Notes: generated by a model not told the origin, from the sequence alone. Positions 36,110 to 45,759 are shown, counted from the stretch's first letter. The stretch: DNA of 64,000 bases from Streptomyces sp. NBC_00224 (GCF_041435195.1 NZ_CP108106.1:5495501-5559500), one strand, 5' to 3'. Made by a program: numbers and translations.

Positions 36110-37354
36110 TCAGAGTCGGTGCGCGGCGCCCCCGGGTGTGACGCCCCGGGTGTCGAGCAGCAGCTGGGCCTTGACCGACAGCCCCTGGAGGTCGTACGTG
36201 CGGTGGTGCTGGAGCAGCACCGTCAGGTCGGCGTGGGCGGCGGCTTCGTAGAGCGAGTCCGCGCGCGGTACGGGCTGGTCGCGCACGCGCCAGTCCGGGA
36301 CATACGGGTCGTGGTAGCTCACCGCCGCGCCGAGGTCGATGAGCCGTCCTGCGATCTCGGCGGCCGGGGAGCCCTCCAGATCGGCGAGGTCGGGCTTGTA
36401 GGTGACGCCGAGCAGCAGCACGCGCGCGCCCCGGGCGGACTTGCCGTGCTCGTTCAGGAGCGTGGTGGAGCGCTGGATGACGTACTGCGGCATGTGCGCG
36501 TTGATCTCCCGGGCCAGCCCCACCATCCGCAGGCCCGTGTACGGCAGCGGGGTCGGGTCGAGCGGGACGCCGTGGCCGCCGACGCCCGGACCCGGGCGGA
36601 ACGGCTGGAAGCCGAACGGCTTGGTCTCGGCGCACCGGATCACGTCCCACAGGTCCACGCCCATGTCGTGGCAGAGCACGGCCATCTCGTTGACGAGCGC
36701 GATGTTGACCTGGCGGTAGTTGGTCTCCAGGAGCTTGGCCATCTCGGCCTCGCGGGTGCCGCGCGCGCGGACGACCTTGTCGGTGATCCGGCCGTAGAAC
36801 GCGGCGGCGGACTCGGTGCAGGCGGGGGTGAGGCCGCCGATGACCTTGGGGGTGGTGGCGAAGCCGTGGGTGCGGCTGCCGGGTTCGAGGCGGCCGGGGG
36901 AGTACGCGAGGTGGAAGTCGCGCCCGGCCCGCAGCCCCGAGCCCTCTTCGAGCAGCGGGCGCAGGAAGTCCTCGGTGGTGCCGGGGTAGGCGGCGGACTC
37001 CAGGATCACCGTGGTGTGCGGGCGCAGCCGGGCCGCGAGCGTGCGGGCGGCTTCGGCGACGGCGCCGAGGTCCAGGGTCCGGTCCGCGCCGAGCGGGGTG
37101 GGGGCGCAGATCACAGCGGTACGGACCCGGCCGAGCTCGGCCGGGTCGGTGGCCGTCCGGAAGCCCCCCGAGAGCATCCGGCGCAGCTCGGCGGCGGTCA
37201 GGGCGCCGTCGACCGGGGGGCGGCCGGCGCGGAGTTCGGCGAGGACGCGGGGGTCGGTGTCATGGCCGACGGTCTCGATGCCGGCGGCGGCAGCGGCCTG
37301 GGCGAGGGGCAGGCCGAGGTGGCCGAGTCCGATGACAGCGAGGTCTGCGGGCAT
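36110..37354 (-). CDS. UDP-glucose/GDP-mannose dehydrogenase-family protein with Cys-to-Gly at the active site
   Basis: 414 residues from ATG 37354 with GGGAAGG upstream. Domain order is that of nucleotide-sugar dehydrogenases: Rossmann VIGLGHLGLPLA at 8-19, AYSPGRLEPGS (150-160), AEMAKLLETNYRQVNIALVNE (203-223), and a UDP-binding C-terminal domain with GVTYKPDLADLEGSPA. The signature normally reading GPGVGGHCxPxDP is GPGVGGHGVPLDP here: the thioester-forming Cys is Gly262 (GGC). Without it the second oxidation, alcohol to acid via a thiohemiacetal, should fail. Closest in type to UDP-ManNAc dehydrogenases. No other capsule gene is adjacent. Confidence 0.85.
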   Translation of the reverse strand: MPADLAVIGLGHLGLPLAQAAAAAGIETVGHDTDPRVLAELRAGRPPVDGALTAAELRRMLSGGFRTATDPAELGRVRTAVICAPTPLGADRTLDLGAVAEAARTLAARLRPHTTVILESAAYPGTTEDFLRPLLEEGSGLRAGRDFHLAYSPGRLEPGSRTHGFATTPKVIGGLTPACTESAAAFYGRITDKVVRARGTREAEMAKLLETNYRQVNIALVNEMAVLCHDMGVDLWDVIRCAETKPFGFQPFRPGPGVGGHGVPLDPTPLPYTGLRMVGLAREINAHMPQYVIQRSTTLLNEHGKSARGARVLLLGVTYKPDLADLEGSPAAEIAGRLIDLGAAVSYHDPYVPDWRVRDQPVPRADSLYEAAAHADLTVLLQHHRTYDLQGLSVKAQLLLDTRGVTPGGAAHRL

Positions 37355-37573
37355 CCGGGTGACCGTCCTTCCCATAACCGGAGGGGACATGGCGCGCAAG
37401 CCCTGTGGACAGAATGGGCGGACGCAATGTCAGACTAAGAGTAAATATGACCGTTATGCCGTATTGCGGGCCCGGGGTTGTCCGAGTGTTGTCCACAGGC
37501 GGTGGCCGATGTCGGTGGTCGCGTCCAGAATCGAGTGTGTGAGCCAGACCACCCCGATCAACGGGAGGCATCC

Positions 37574-39280
37574 GTGAGGACAGCGACACTGGGACCGGTG
37601 CAGCGTGCCGAGGCGCTCGCCGCGATGGCGGAGCGCGAGCTCGACGTGCTGGTCGTCGGCGGCGGGGTGGTCGGCGCGGGCACCGCGCTGGACGCCGTGA
37701 CCCGAGGGCTCTCGACCGGCATCGTCGAGGCGCGGGACTGGGCCTCGGGCACGTCCAGCCGGTCGAGCAAGCTGATCCACGGCGGGCTGCGCTATCTGGA
37801 GATGCTGGACTTCGCGCTGGTCCGAGAGGCGCTGAAGGAGCGCGGACTGCTCCTGGGGCGCCTCGCCCCGCACCTGGTGAAACCGGTGCCGTTCCTCTAC
37901 CCGCTCCAGCACAAGGGCTGGGAGCGGTGGTACGCGGGATCGGGCGTGGCGTTGTACGACGCGATGTCGGTCTCGTCCGGCCACGGCCGGGGCCTGCCGG
38001 TCCACCGCCACCTCTCCCGCCGCGGCGCCCTGCGGGTCGCGCCCTGCCTGAAGAGGGAAGCGCTGGTCGGGGCGCTGCAGTACTACGACGCGCAGATGGA
38101 CGACGCCCGTTTCGTGGCCACACTGGTGCGGACGGCCGCGAGTTACGGGGCACAGGCCGCCAACCGGGCCCGGGTGACCGGGTTCCTGCGCGAGGGCGAG
38201 CGGGTGGTCGGGGCGCGGGTGCGCGACGTGGAGGGCGGTGGGGAGTACGAGATCCGCGCCAAACAGATCGTCAACGCGACGGGGGTGTGGACGGACGACA
38301 CCCAGGCGATGGTCGGCGAGCGCGGCCAGTTCCACGTCCGGGCCTCCAAGGGCATCCATCTGGTGGTGCCCAAGGACCGGATCCACTCCACGACCGGGCT
38401 CATCCTGCGCACCGAGAAGTCGGTGCTCTTCGTGATCCCCTGGGGGCGCCACTGGATCGTGGGCACGACCGACACGGACTGGGACCTGGACAAGGCCCAC
38501 CCCGCCGCCTCCAGCGCGGACATCGACTACCTCCTCGAACACGTCAACTCGGTGCTCGCGGTGCCCCTGACCCGGGACGACGTCCAGGGGGTCTACGCGG
38601 GCCTGCGCCCGCTGCTCGCCGGGGAGTCGGACGCCACCAGCAAGCTCTCCCGCGAGCACACGGTGGCGCACCCGGTGCCGGGCCTCGTGGTCATCGCCGG
38701 CGGCAAGTACACGACGTACCGGGTGATGGCGAAGGACGCGGTGGACGAGGCGGTGCACGGCCTGGACCAGCGGGTCGCGGAATGCGTCACCGAGGACGTG
38801 CCCCTGCTCGGCGCGGAGGGCTACCGGGCGCTGTGGAACGCGCGCGCGAGGATCGCCGCGCGCACCGGGATCCATGTGGTCCGCGTGGAGCACCTGTTGA
38901 ACCGGTACGGATCGCTGACCGAGGACCTCATCGAGCTGATCGTGGCCGACCCGTCGCTGGGGGAGCCGCTCGGCGCGGCGGAGGACTATCTGCGCGCCGA
39001 GATCGTCTACGCCGCCTCGCACGAGGGCGCCCGCCACCTCGATGACGTCCTGACCCGGCGCACCCGGATCTCCATCGAGACCTTCGACCGGGGCACGCGG
39101 TCGGCCCGGGAGTGCGCGGAGCTGATGGCGCCGGTCCTCGGCTGGGACAAGGAGCAGATCGAGAAGGAGGTGGAGCACTACGAGAAGAGGGTGGAGGCGG
39201 AGCGTGAGTCGCAGCGTCAGCCGGACGACCTGACGGCGGACGCGGCGCGGCTGGGGGCGCCGGACATCGTGCCGATCTAG
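37574..39280 (+). CDS. glpD: Glycerol-3-phosphate dehydrogenase GlpD
   Basis: 568-residue FAD enzyme oxidising sn-glycerol-3-phosphate to dihydroxyacetone phosphate and passing electrons to quinone at the membrane. FAD-binding VLVVGGGVVGAGTALDAVTRG near residues 26-46; family blocks SSRSSKLIHGGLRYLEM, ASKGIHLVVP, GTTDTDWD, and GKYTTYRVMAKDAVD. Start GTG 37574 with GGGAGG upstream. The gene stands alone: no glpF or glpK is adjacent. Tail-to-tail overlap of four bases with the serine hydrolase gene. Confidence 0.95.
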   Translation: MRTATLGPVQRAEALAAMAERELDVLVVGGGVVGAGTALDAVTRGLSTGIVEARDWASGTSSRSSKLIHGGLRYLEMLDFALVREALKERGLLLGRLAPHLVKPVPFLYPLQHKGWERWYAGSGVALYDAMSVSSGHGRGLPVHRHLSRRGALRVAPCLKREALVGALQYYDAQMDDARFVATLVRTAASYGAQAANRARVTGFLREGERVVGARVRDVEGGGEYEIRAKQIVNATGVWTDDTQAMVGERGQFHVRASKGIHLVVPKDRIHSTTGLILRTEKSVLFVIPWGRHWIVGTTDTDWDLDKAHPAASSADIDYLLEHVNSVLAVPLTRDDVQGVYAGLRPLLAGESDATSKLSREHTVAHPVPGLVVIAGGKYTTYRVMAKDAVDEAVHGLDQRVAECVTEDVPLLGAEGYRALWNARARIAARTGIHVVRVEHLLNRYGSLTEDLIELIVADPSLGEPLGAAEDYLRAEIVYAASHEGARHLDDVLTRRTRISIETFDRGTRSARECAELMAPVLGWDKEQIEKEVEHYEKRVEAERESQRQPDDLTADAARLGAPDIVPI

Positions 39281-40374
39281 GGAGAAACCGGGGCGCCGGA
39301 CTGGCCCTGGCGGGCAGTCGGGCAGAACTCGGCGTCGAGTAGCGAGAGTTCAAGGGAGGGGCTGAGGGCGATGTCCGTGTTGATACGGAAAACGGCGGTG
39401 TGGCGGCCGTCGGCGGTGGCTGCCGCACGGACCAGGCTGCCGGATATATGCCCGTTGTGGCCCCAGACGGTGAGGCCGCAGGAGAGCCGCCGCGGGTAGA
39501 CGCCGAGGCCGTAGACGCCGTGGGTGGCGGCGGTGTCGAGCAGTTCGCGCTGCTGGGGCGCGGGCAGCAGGGCGCCGCCGAGCAGGGCCGCGTAGAAGCG
39601 GCTCAGATCGGCGAGGGTCGATATGAGTTCACCGGCGGCGCCGGCCTGGCGCGGGTCGAGGTCGGTGACCTCACGGCCGTCGGGGGAGTACGCGCGGCTG
39701 TGCGGGGTGGGGAGCGTGGTGCGGGCACCCGGAAAGGAGGTGCCGGTGAGACGGAGGGGGGTGATGATGCGGCGTTCGGCCTCGGCGGCGTACGTATGGC
39801 CGGTGACCTGCTGAACGACCATGCCGAGGACGACGTAGTTGGTGTTGGAGTAGGCGTCGGTGCCGAGCGGCCCGGGGGAGTGGGCGAGCGCGGTGCGGAC
39901 GGCTTGTGAGGGGGTGAGCGGAACCGGGACGGTGCTGTCGGCCGTGTAGGGGAACAGACCGCTGGTGTGGGAGAGCAAGGAGCGCAGGGTGAGGTGGCGG
40001 CCGTCGTTTCCATGGCCGCGTATCAGGCCCGGCAGATGTTGTTCCACCGTGTCGTCGAGGCGCAGCCTGCCCTCGGCGGCGAGCTGGAGCACCACCGTCG
40101 CGACGAAGGACTTGGTGACGCTGCCCGCCCGGAAGCGGTCGTCGCGGCCGAGCCCGGATCCGGCCGTGCCGAAGCGGGAGCGGTGGCCGTCGTCGGCGAG
40201 CAGGGCGGCGGCCGGGGCGCCCGTGCCGGTGACGAGCCTTGCCAGCGCTGTGGCCTGCGGGTCTTTCAGGCCGTCGCGGTCCGGGCGGTCCGGCTCGCCC
40301 GGCAGGATCGGCGTGCCCAGGCCGCAGAGCACCACGGTCAGGGGCACGGCGAGCAGCGCCCGGAGTGTCGGCAT
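39277..40374 (-). CDS. Secreted serine hydrolase (beta-lactamase/DD-peptidase class)
   Basis: 365 residues with an N-terminal signal peptide (TLRALLAVPLTVVLCGLGTPIL). Active-site triad of the class C / DD-carboxypeptidase fold: SVTK (Ser nucleophile and Lys) near residue 88, YSNTNY near residue 175, and the third motif GHNGH replacing KTG near residue 310. Probably a D-alanyl-D-alanine carboxypeptidase or esterase working outside the membrane. ATG 40374 behind GAAGGGGG. Confidence 0.88.
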   Translation of the reverse strand: MPTLRALLAVPLTVVLCGLGTPILPGEPDRPDRDGLKDPQATALARLVTGTGAPAAALLADDGHRSRFGTAGSGLGRDDRFRAGSVTKSFVATVVLQLAAEGRLRLDDTVEQHLPGLIRGHGNDGRHLTLRSLLSHTSGLFPYTADSTVPVPLTPSQAVRTALAHSPGPLGTDAYSNTNYVVLGMVVQQVTGHTYAAEAERRIITPLRLTGTSFPGARTTLPTPHSRAYSPDGREVTDLDPRQAGAAGELISTLADLSRFYAALLGGALLPAPQQRELLDTAATHGVYGLGVYPRRLSCGLTVWGHNGHISGSLVRAAATADGRHTAVFRINTDIALSPSLELSLLDAEFCPTARQGQSGAPVSP

Positions 40375-40622
40375 GGTGGTGGTCCCCCTTCCGGAGCCAT
40401 CTTGGCGGACGGCGGACCCGGGACAATCATTGGTCCCGACGTGAGAGACAATGGACGCTCTGCCAGGGCGGGTGCCGCTCCCCCGGGGGCCAACCCCCGG
40501 ACCCCCGGCAGGAGAAGCAGGTCGGAGCGGTGAACCGGGCCGCCTCACGAGGCAAGTTGCGGGGAGTCGTCGGCCGGGACGCGGTCGGCGCGGGCGCGGA
40601 TCAGGGATCGCAGAGGGGACGC

Positions 40623-42629
40623 ATGTCGGAGGCGGAGCAGTCACGGGAGCCCCAGCGGGACGAGCGGAAGGAGTCCGGCGGGAAAGCCGAGGGCCGACTC
40701 CTGGCCGATCGGTACCGGCTCGGGGATGTGCTCGGCCGTGGAGGCATGGGCACGGTCTGGCGTGCCGTCGACGAGACGCTGGGCCGTACCGTCGCCGTCA
40801 AGGAGCTGCGCTTCCCCACCAGCATCGACGACGAGGAGAAGCGCCGGCTGATCACGCGCACCCTGCGCGAGGCCAAGGCGATCGCCCGGATCCGCAACAC
40901 CAGCGCGGTGACGGTCTACGACGTCGTGGACGAGGACGACCGGCCGTGGATCGTCATGGAGCTGGTCGAGGGCAAGTCGCTCGCCGAAGCGGTGCGCGAG
41001 GACGGGGTGCTGACGCCGCGCCGGGCCGCCGAGGTCGGGCTCGCCATCCTCGACGTGCTGCGCTCCGCGCACCGTGAGGGCATCCTGCACCGCGATGTGA
41101 AGCCGTCCAACGTGCTGATCGCCGAGGACGGCCGGGTCGTGCTCACCGACTTCGGCATCGCCCAGGTCGAGGGCGACCCGTCCATCACCTCGACGGGCAT
41201 GCTCGTCGGCGCGCCCTCGTACATCTCGCCGGAGCGCGCCCGCGGCCACAAGCCGGGCCCGGCCGCCGACCTGTGGTCGCTGGGCGGCTTGCTCTACGCG
41301 TGCGTGGAGGGCGTCCCGCCGTACGACAAGGGCTCCGCGATCGCGACGCTGACCGCGGTGATGACCGAGCCGGTGGACCCGCCGGCGAACGCGGGACCGC
41401 TCCTGGAGAAGGTCATCTACGGGCTGCTCGCCAAGGACCCCGAGCAGCGGCTCGACAACGAGGCGGCGCGTGCGCTGCTCACCGAGGTGCTCCACGCCCC
41501 GGAGCAGACCGTGCGGGCGCCGGAGCCGGTGTCGTCCGAGGTGACCCGGGTCGTCGCGCTGCCCCCCGTGCCCGGCGAGGCCAAGGGCGACGCGGGCGCC
41601 AAGGCGAAGGAGGTGGCCGACGCGGCCGCCGACCGGATGCGCGGCGCCTTCAAGTCCGTGCGGAACGCGGCGGCGGCCGCACAGACCACGGCCAAGGAGA
41701 AGGCGAAGGACAAGGCGAAGGACAAGGCGGCGGGCAGGACGGCCGCCAAGCCGCTCGCCTTCGCCGGGTCGGCGCCCGTCGCGCGGCCGGCGCCGTCCGG
41801 GCCGCCCGCGCCGGTGCGGGCCCCGCTCACCGATGTCGTCCCGCGCCGGACGCTGGTGATCATCGCGGTCGTCGCGGCGCTGGCCGTGATCGGGACCGTG
41901 CTCGCGGTCGTGCTCAGCGGCGGCGATGACGACAAGGGCAACGGCGGCAAGAGCGACAACAAGGCGTCGAGCGGTGCCACCGCGGGCGGCGACGGCAGCG
42001 GCAAGGGCAAGACCGGCGGCGCCCAGGGCACCGGTCAGGGCAACGGCCAGCAGCAGGGACAGGGGCAGACCCAGACCCAGACCCAGGGGCAGAGCGGCGG
42101 CAAGACCTCCACGTCCCCCCAGACCCCCGGGGCGGGGTCCGGTTCCGGGGGCAGCGGCACGGGCGCCGGGCTGCCCAGCGGGTACTCCACGGTGACCGAC
42201 GCCACCTTCCACTTCTCCATGGCCATGCCCGCCGGGTTCCACCGCACCGGCATAGCCGGGGACAACTCCGGCGGCATATACAGCGTCAACGGCGGCTTCC
42301 CGCGCATCCAGGTCGACTTCAACGCCAAGCCGACCGACGACGCCCGGCGGGCCTGGCTGGAGCTCGCCGGCGCGGTCGCCGGGAGCAGCAGCAACTACCA
42401 CCTGCTCGGCATCCAGAAGGTCGACTACAAGGGGTACCCGACGGTCGCCGACTGGCAGTTCGAGCGGGACCAGAGCGGCGAGCGGGTACGGATACTCAAC
42501 CGCGGCTTCAAGGTCGACGGGTCGCACGGCTACGCCATCATGGTCACCTGCAAGACGGCCGAGTGGGACACCGACGCGTGCGTGACGCTGCGCAAGACGG
42601 CGTTCGACACGTTCAGCCCCAAGGACTGA
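40623..42629 (+). CDS. Transmembrane Ser/Thr protein kinase (first of five)
   Basis: 668 residues from ATG 40623 (GAGGGGA upstream; an in-frame GTG at 40530 is an alternative). Active kinase domain at about 28-290: GRGGMG, VAVKE, HRDVKPSN, DFGIAQVEG, SPERARG. An Ala/Lys-rich linker with KEKAKDKAKDKAAGR repeats leads to one membrane helix (about 410-432), then a Gly/Gln/Thr low-complexity stretch with QTQTQTQG, and an extracytoplasmic domain starting YSTVTDATFHFSMAMPAGF. Such kinases sense the wall or surface. First gene of a five-gene array; I recall the matching S. coelicolor cluster affecting spore-wall formation. Confidence 0.92.
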   Translation: MSEAEQSREPQRDERKESGGKAEGRLLADRYRLGDVLGRGGMGTVWRAVDETLGRTVAVKELRFPTSIDDEEKRRLITRTLREAKAIARIRNTSAVTVYDVVDEDDRPWIVMELVEGKSLAEAVREDGVLTPRRAAEVGLAILDVLRSAHREGILHRDVKPSNVLIAEDGRVVLTDFGIAQVEGDPSITSTGMLVGAPSYISPERARGHKPGPAADLWSLGGLLYACVEGVPPYDKGSAIATLTAVMTEPVDPPANAGPLLEKVIYGLLAKDPEQRLDNEAARALLTEVLHAPEQTVRAPEPVSSEVTRVVALPPVPGEAKGDAGAKAKEVADAAADRMRGAFKSVRNAAAAAQTTAKEKAKDKAKDKAAGRTAAKPLAFAGSAPVARPAPSGPPAPVRAPLTDVVPRRTLVIIAVVAALAVIGTVLAVVLSGGDDDKGNGGKSDNKASSGATAGGDGSGKGKTGGAQGTGQGNGQQQGQGQTQTQTQGQSGGKTSTSPQTPGAGSGSGGSGTGAGLPSGYSTVTDATFHFSMAMPAGFHRTGIAGDNSGGIYSVNGGFPRIQVDFNAKPTDDARRAWLELAGAVAGSSSNYHLLGIQKVDYKGYPTVADWQFERDQSGERVRILNRGFKVDGSHGYAIMVTCKTAEWDTDACVTLRKTAFDTFSPKD

Positions 42630-42735
42630 GCAGGCCACGTATCGTGAGAGCTCGCGGACCGTACGCAGCCACAATGGGCCGGTAATCGACCGGAATTGAC
42701 GGGTTCGGGGGAACAGCGCGCTGTGGGGAGGCGTC

Positions 42736-45700
42736 GTGGACGACTACGCGGGTCGAGTGCTCGCTGACCGCTATCGGCTGCCGCTGCCGTCCTCCGACGA
42801 GTACGAGCCGGTCGAGACCCGGGCCTTCGACACCTACAGCGGACAGGAAGTCCTGGTGCGGCAGGTGCCGTTGCCGGAGGTCGTGGACGCGGAGGTGCAG
42901 GGCGCGGACGGGCGGTACGGGGACGGGTACGGCGTCGGAGCGGCGCGGCGGCCCGCGGACCCCGCCCTGCGGCGCGCGATCGAGGCGGCCCAGGCGGCCG
43001 CGCAGATCCCCGACCACCCCCGGCTCGACCAGGTCTTCGACGTCTTCGCGGAGGACGGCTCGCTGTGGATCGTCAGCGAGCTCGTCATGGCCCGGCCGCT
43101 GGCCGCGCTCCTCGCCGAGCAGCCGATGGCGCCGTACCGGGCGGCGGAGGTCGCCTCCGACGTACTGACGGCGCTGCGCGTGCTGCACGCGCACGGCTGG
43201 ACGCACCGCAACATCACCGAGCGCACGGTGTTGATATGCGACGACGGCCGCGTGATGCTGACCGGCCTGGCGGCCGGCGCGGCGGAGGAGGCGCTGTGCG
43301 GCTATGTGGTGCCGCCGCCGCCGCTCGGTGAGGAGAACGACGACTTCGGCGTGCCGGGGGCGACGGGGGCGGCCGACGACGCCGAGGCCGATTGGCCGGA
43401 TGCCCCGGACTCCGGCCCGGGCTCCCGGGACTTCGGCGGCCCGGACGTGCCCGGCGACCTCTACGACGACCGGGGCCGGTCCTCCGGCACTCCGGACCCG
43501 CTGCCCGGTGACCCGTACGGCGACCCCTACGGCGGCTCTGACGGGCCCGCCGCCGACCCCGGCCGCCCCGCCGGGGCTCGCCCCGACGCGCACTTCGGCC
43601 CGGCCGCCCAGGCGCCGCCCGCGCCGCACCCCACCCCCCTGCCCTCGACCAGGGCGCCGGCCCTGCCCGCGGGGTGGTCTCCGGCGGGGCCGAGCGGTGA
43701 GGAGCAGGGAGTGGTGCCCGTGCCCCCTTCCGGGGCGTCCTCGGGGGCCGCGCGGGCCGGGGCCATCGCGGCGTACCGGGCCGGGGCGCGGGCCGCCGCG
43801 CGCGTGGGCGACGACGGGGCCGCGCTGCCGGTGCCGCGGTCCGAGCTCACCCAGGCCGAGTTGGAGGGCGTCTGGCGCGACGCCGCCGACCAGGGCATGT
43901 ACGACCCGGTGAGCGGGACGCGGGTGCCGCGTACACCCGCGCCGGGGACGTCCTCGGCGGCCAGTCCGTACGCCGTGGAGGAGGGCCCGGACTCGGGGCG
44001 TACGCGGCGTGCGTACGACCCGGTGACCGGGCGCTGGGTCCCGCGCCCCGCGCAGCCCCGCCCGACCGGCGCCCACCCCGAAACCTCCGCCCACCCGACG
44101 GACACGCACGCCGAGACCCCGCACGCCCGACACCCCCACGCCCCGACCCCCCACCCCCAACTCCCGCGTCTCGAAGTCCCGCACGCGCAGCCCGCGCACC
44201 CCGACGCGTCCCGGACCGGTGGGCACCCCCGGCCTCCCGCCACCACCGGGCCGCGGCCCTCCGCAGAGCCGCGGCCCGCGCTTCCGCACGCCGTCGGGGC
44301 CGGGGCCGAGGCGCTGCGGGCCGATGCCCAGCGGCAGACGCATGTCAGCGCGCCCGTGCCCGCCCGGGAGGGCGGCTGGGAGGCGGCCGTCCCGCAGCGG
44401 CACGTGGGCGGATACCGGGGCCCCGCCACGCGGCTCGCCGCCGAGCGGGCGCGACAGACGCGGATCGCCGTCGTCGGGGCCGTCACCGAGCGGTGGGCGC
44501 CCGAGCAGGCCGGGCCCGTGCACGAGAACTGGCGCCTGGCGCCGCCGATCGGGCCCGCCACCGATCTGTGGGCGCTGGGCGCGCTGCTCTTCCGGGCCGT
44601 GCAGGGGCACGCGCCGTACCCGGAGGAGAGCGCCGTCGAGCTGGTGCAGATGGTGTGCGGCGAGCCGCCCGCGTTCGCCGAGGAGTGCGGCCCGCTGCGG
44701 CCGGTCGTCGAGTCGCTGCTGCGCCAGGACCCCACCGAGCGCCCGGACTTCGAGGAGCTGCGCGGCTGGCTGCGCTCGATCGTGCGGTCCGCGCCCGAGC
44801 CGGACGTGGGCACCGAGGCCGTCCCGCTGCCCGCGCCCGACGCGACCCGGCTGCCGATCGTGCGCCGCCGGGGCGAGCTCGTCCGGCGCCGCCGCGCGGC
44901 CTCCGGCGAGCACGGCCGCCACCGCCAGCAGCGCCGTACGCAGCCCCGCAGGCCCGACCGGCGGCCCGCGCCCGACGTGTTCGAGGGGCCGCGTCAGGCC
45001 AGGCTGCGCTCGGCGGAGTCCCGCACGCCCAAGTCCCGCCAGTCCGCCACGCGTACGCGCGCGCCCCGCTCGCTCGGCCGCACCCTCGTCCTGCTCGTCC
45101 TGTTACTCCTGGCCGCCGCGCTCGCGTACGCCGTGTTCTTCATGCCCAAGTCCGGGACGAAGGACGAGGGCAGGGCCGACAACGGGGGCGCCCCGACGGC
45201 CCGTACGAGCGCGCAGCCGGGCACACCGGCGCCCAGCACCTCTCCCCGGACCGGTACGCCCTCGGCGCCGCGGACGCAGACCACCGCGCCCGGCGGACAG
45301 CCGCCCGCCAAGGGGTACGTGCTGCGCACCGACCCCGAGGGATTCCGGACCGCGGTCGATCCCTCCTTCCAGCGGCGGCCCATCAACGACGCCGGACAAG
45401 TCCGTTATGTCGGCGGCGACTTCACTCTGCTCGTGGTGCCCGGCCGGGACGCCGTCAAGGACGTCGGTGACGACCCGCTCGCGTACCAGCGGGACAAGGA
45501 GCGCGAACTCCAGCCGTTCCGGGACTCGGCCTGGGCCACCGCGACGGGGATGCGGCGGGTCGACATCGGCCGGAAAGTGACGGCCGAGGGGCAGTTCACC
45601 TGGCGGGACAGCACCGGCCGGACGGTTTACGTACGCAATCAAGTCACGATTATCAATGGCCGATATCACCTCGTCGTGGTCATCGGCCCGGAGCCCCAGC

Positions 45701-45759
45701 GGGACAAGGTGACGGAGATCTACACCCAGGCCACGGCCGCCTACAGCGCCACTCGTTGA
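42736..45759 (+). CDS. Pseudokinase-like membrane protein with long disordered insert and one TTA codon
   Basis: 1007 residues, GTG start. The N-lobe is degenerate: no Gly loop, and the VAVK lysine is Arg42 (VLVRQV). The HRD motif reads HRN (157-159) and DFG reads TGL (176-178), so ATP phosphotransfer is unlikely. After about residue 195 comes a roughly 400-residue Pro-, Gly- and His-rich insert, with a His-rich zone near 445-502 and repeated YDPVSGTRVPR/YDPVTGRWVPR. C-lobe features return at about 605 (PATDLWALGALLFRAVQG). Membrane helix near 780-803, then an extracytoplasmic domain (YVLRTDPEGFRTAVDPSF). A TTA codon for Leu790 (45103-45105) makes it bldA-dependent. Confidence 0.88.
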   Translation: MDDYAGRVLADRYRLPLPSSDEYEPVETRAFDTYSGQEVLVRQVPLPEVVDAEVQGADGRYGDGYGVGAARRPADPALRRAIEAAQAAAQIPDHPRLDQVFDVFAEDGSLWIVSELVMARPLAALLAEQPMAPYRAAEVASDVLTALRVLHAHGWTHRNITERTVLICDDGRVMLTGLAAGAAEEALCGYVVPPPPLGEENDDFGVPGATGAADDAEADWPDAPDSGPGSRDFGGPDVPGDLYDDRGRSSGTPDPLPGDPYGDPYGGSDGPAADPGRPAGARPDAHFGPAAQAPPAPHPTPLPSTRAPALPAGWSPAGPSGEEQGVVPVPPSGASSGAARAGAIAAYRAGARAAARVGDDGAALPVPRSELTQAELEGVWRDAADQGMYDPVSGTRVPRTPAPGTSSAASPYAVEEGPDSGRTRRAYDPVTGRWVPRPAQPRPTGAHPETSAHPTDTHAETPHARHPHAPTPHPQLPRLEVPHAQPAHPDASRTGGHPRPPATTGPRPSAEPRPALPHAVGAGAEALRADAQRQTHVSAPVPAREGGWEAAVPQRHVGGYRGPATRLAAERARQTRIAVVGAVTERWAPEQAGPVHENWRLAPPIGPATDLWALGALLFRAVQGHAPYPEESAVELVQMVCGEPPAFAEECGPLRPVVESLLRQDPTERPDFEELRGWLRSIVRSAPEPDVGTEAVPLPAPDATRLPIVRRRGELVRRRRAASGEHGRHRQQRRTQPRRPDRRPAPDVFEGPRQARLRSAESRTPKSRQSATRTRAPRSLGRTLVLLVLLLLAAALAYAVFFMPKSGTKDEGRADNGGAPTARTSAQPGTPAPSTSPRTGTPSAPRTQTTAPGGQPPAKGYVLRTDPEGFRTAVDPSFQRRPINDAGQVRYVGGDFTLLVVPGRDAVKDVGDDPLAYQRDKERELQPFRDSAWATATGMRRVDIGRKVTAEGQFTWRDSTGRTVYVRNQVTIINGRYHLVVVIGPEPQRDKVTEIYTQATAAYSATR

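Noticed and set aside
40530..40623. Upstream GTG start for the first kinase
   Set aside because: Possible, but the ATG at 40623 has the better ribosome site and the added residues show no domain; kept only as an alternative.
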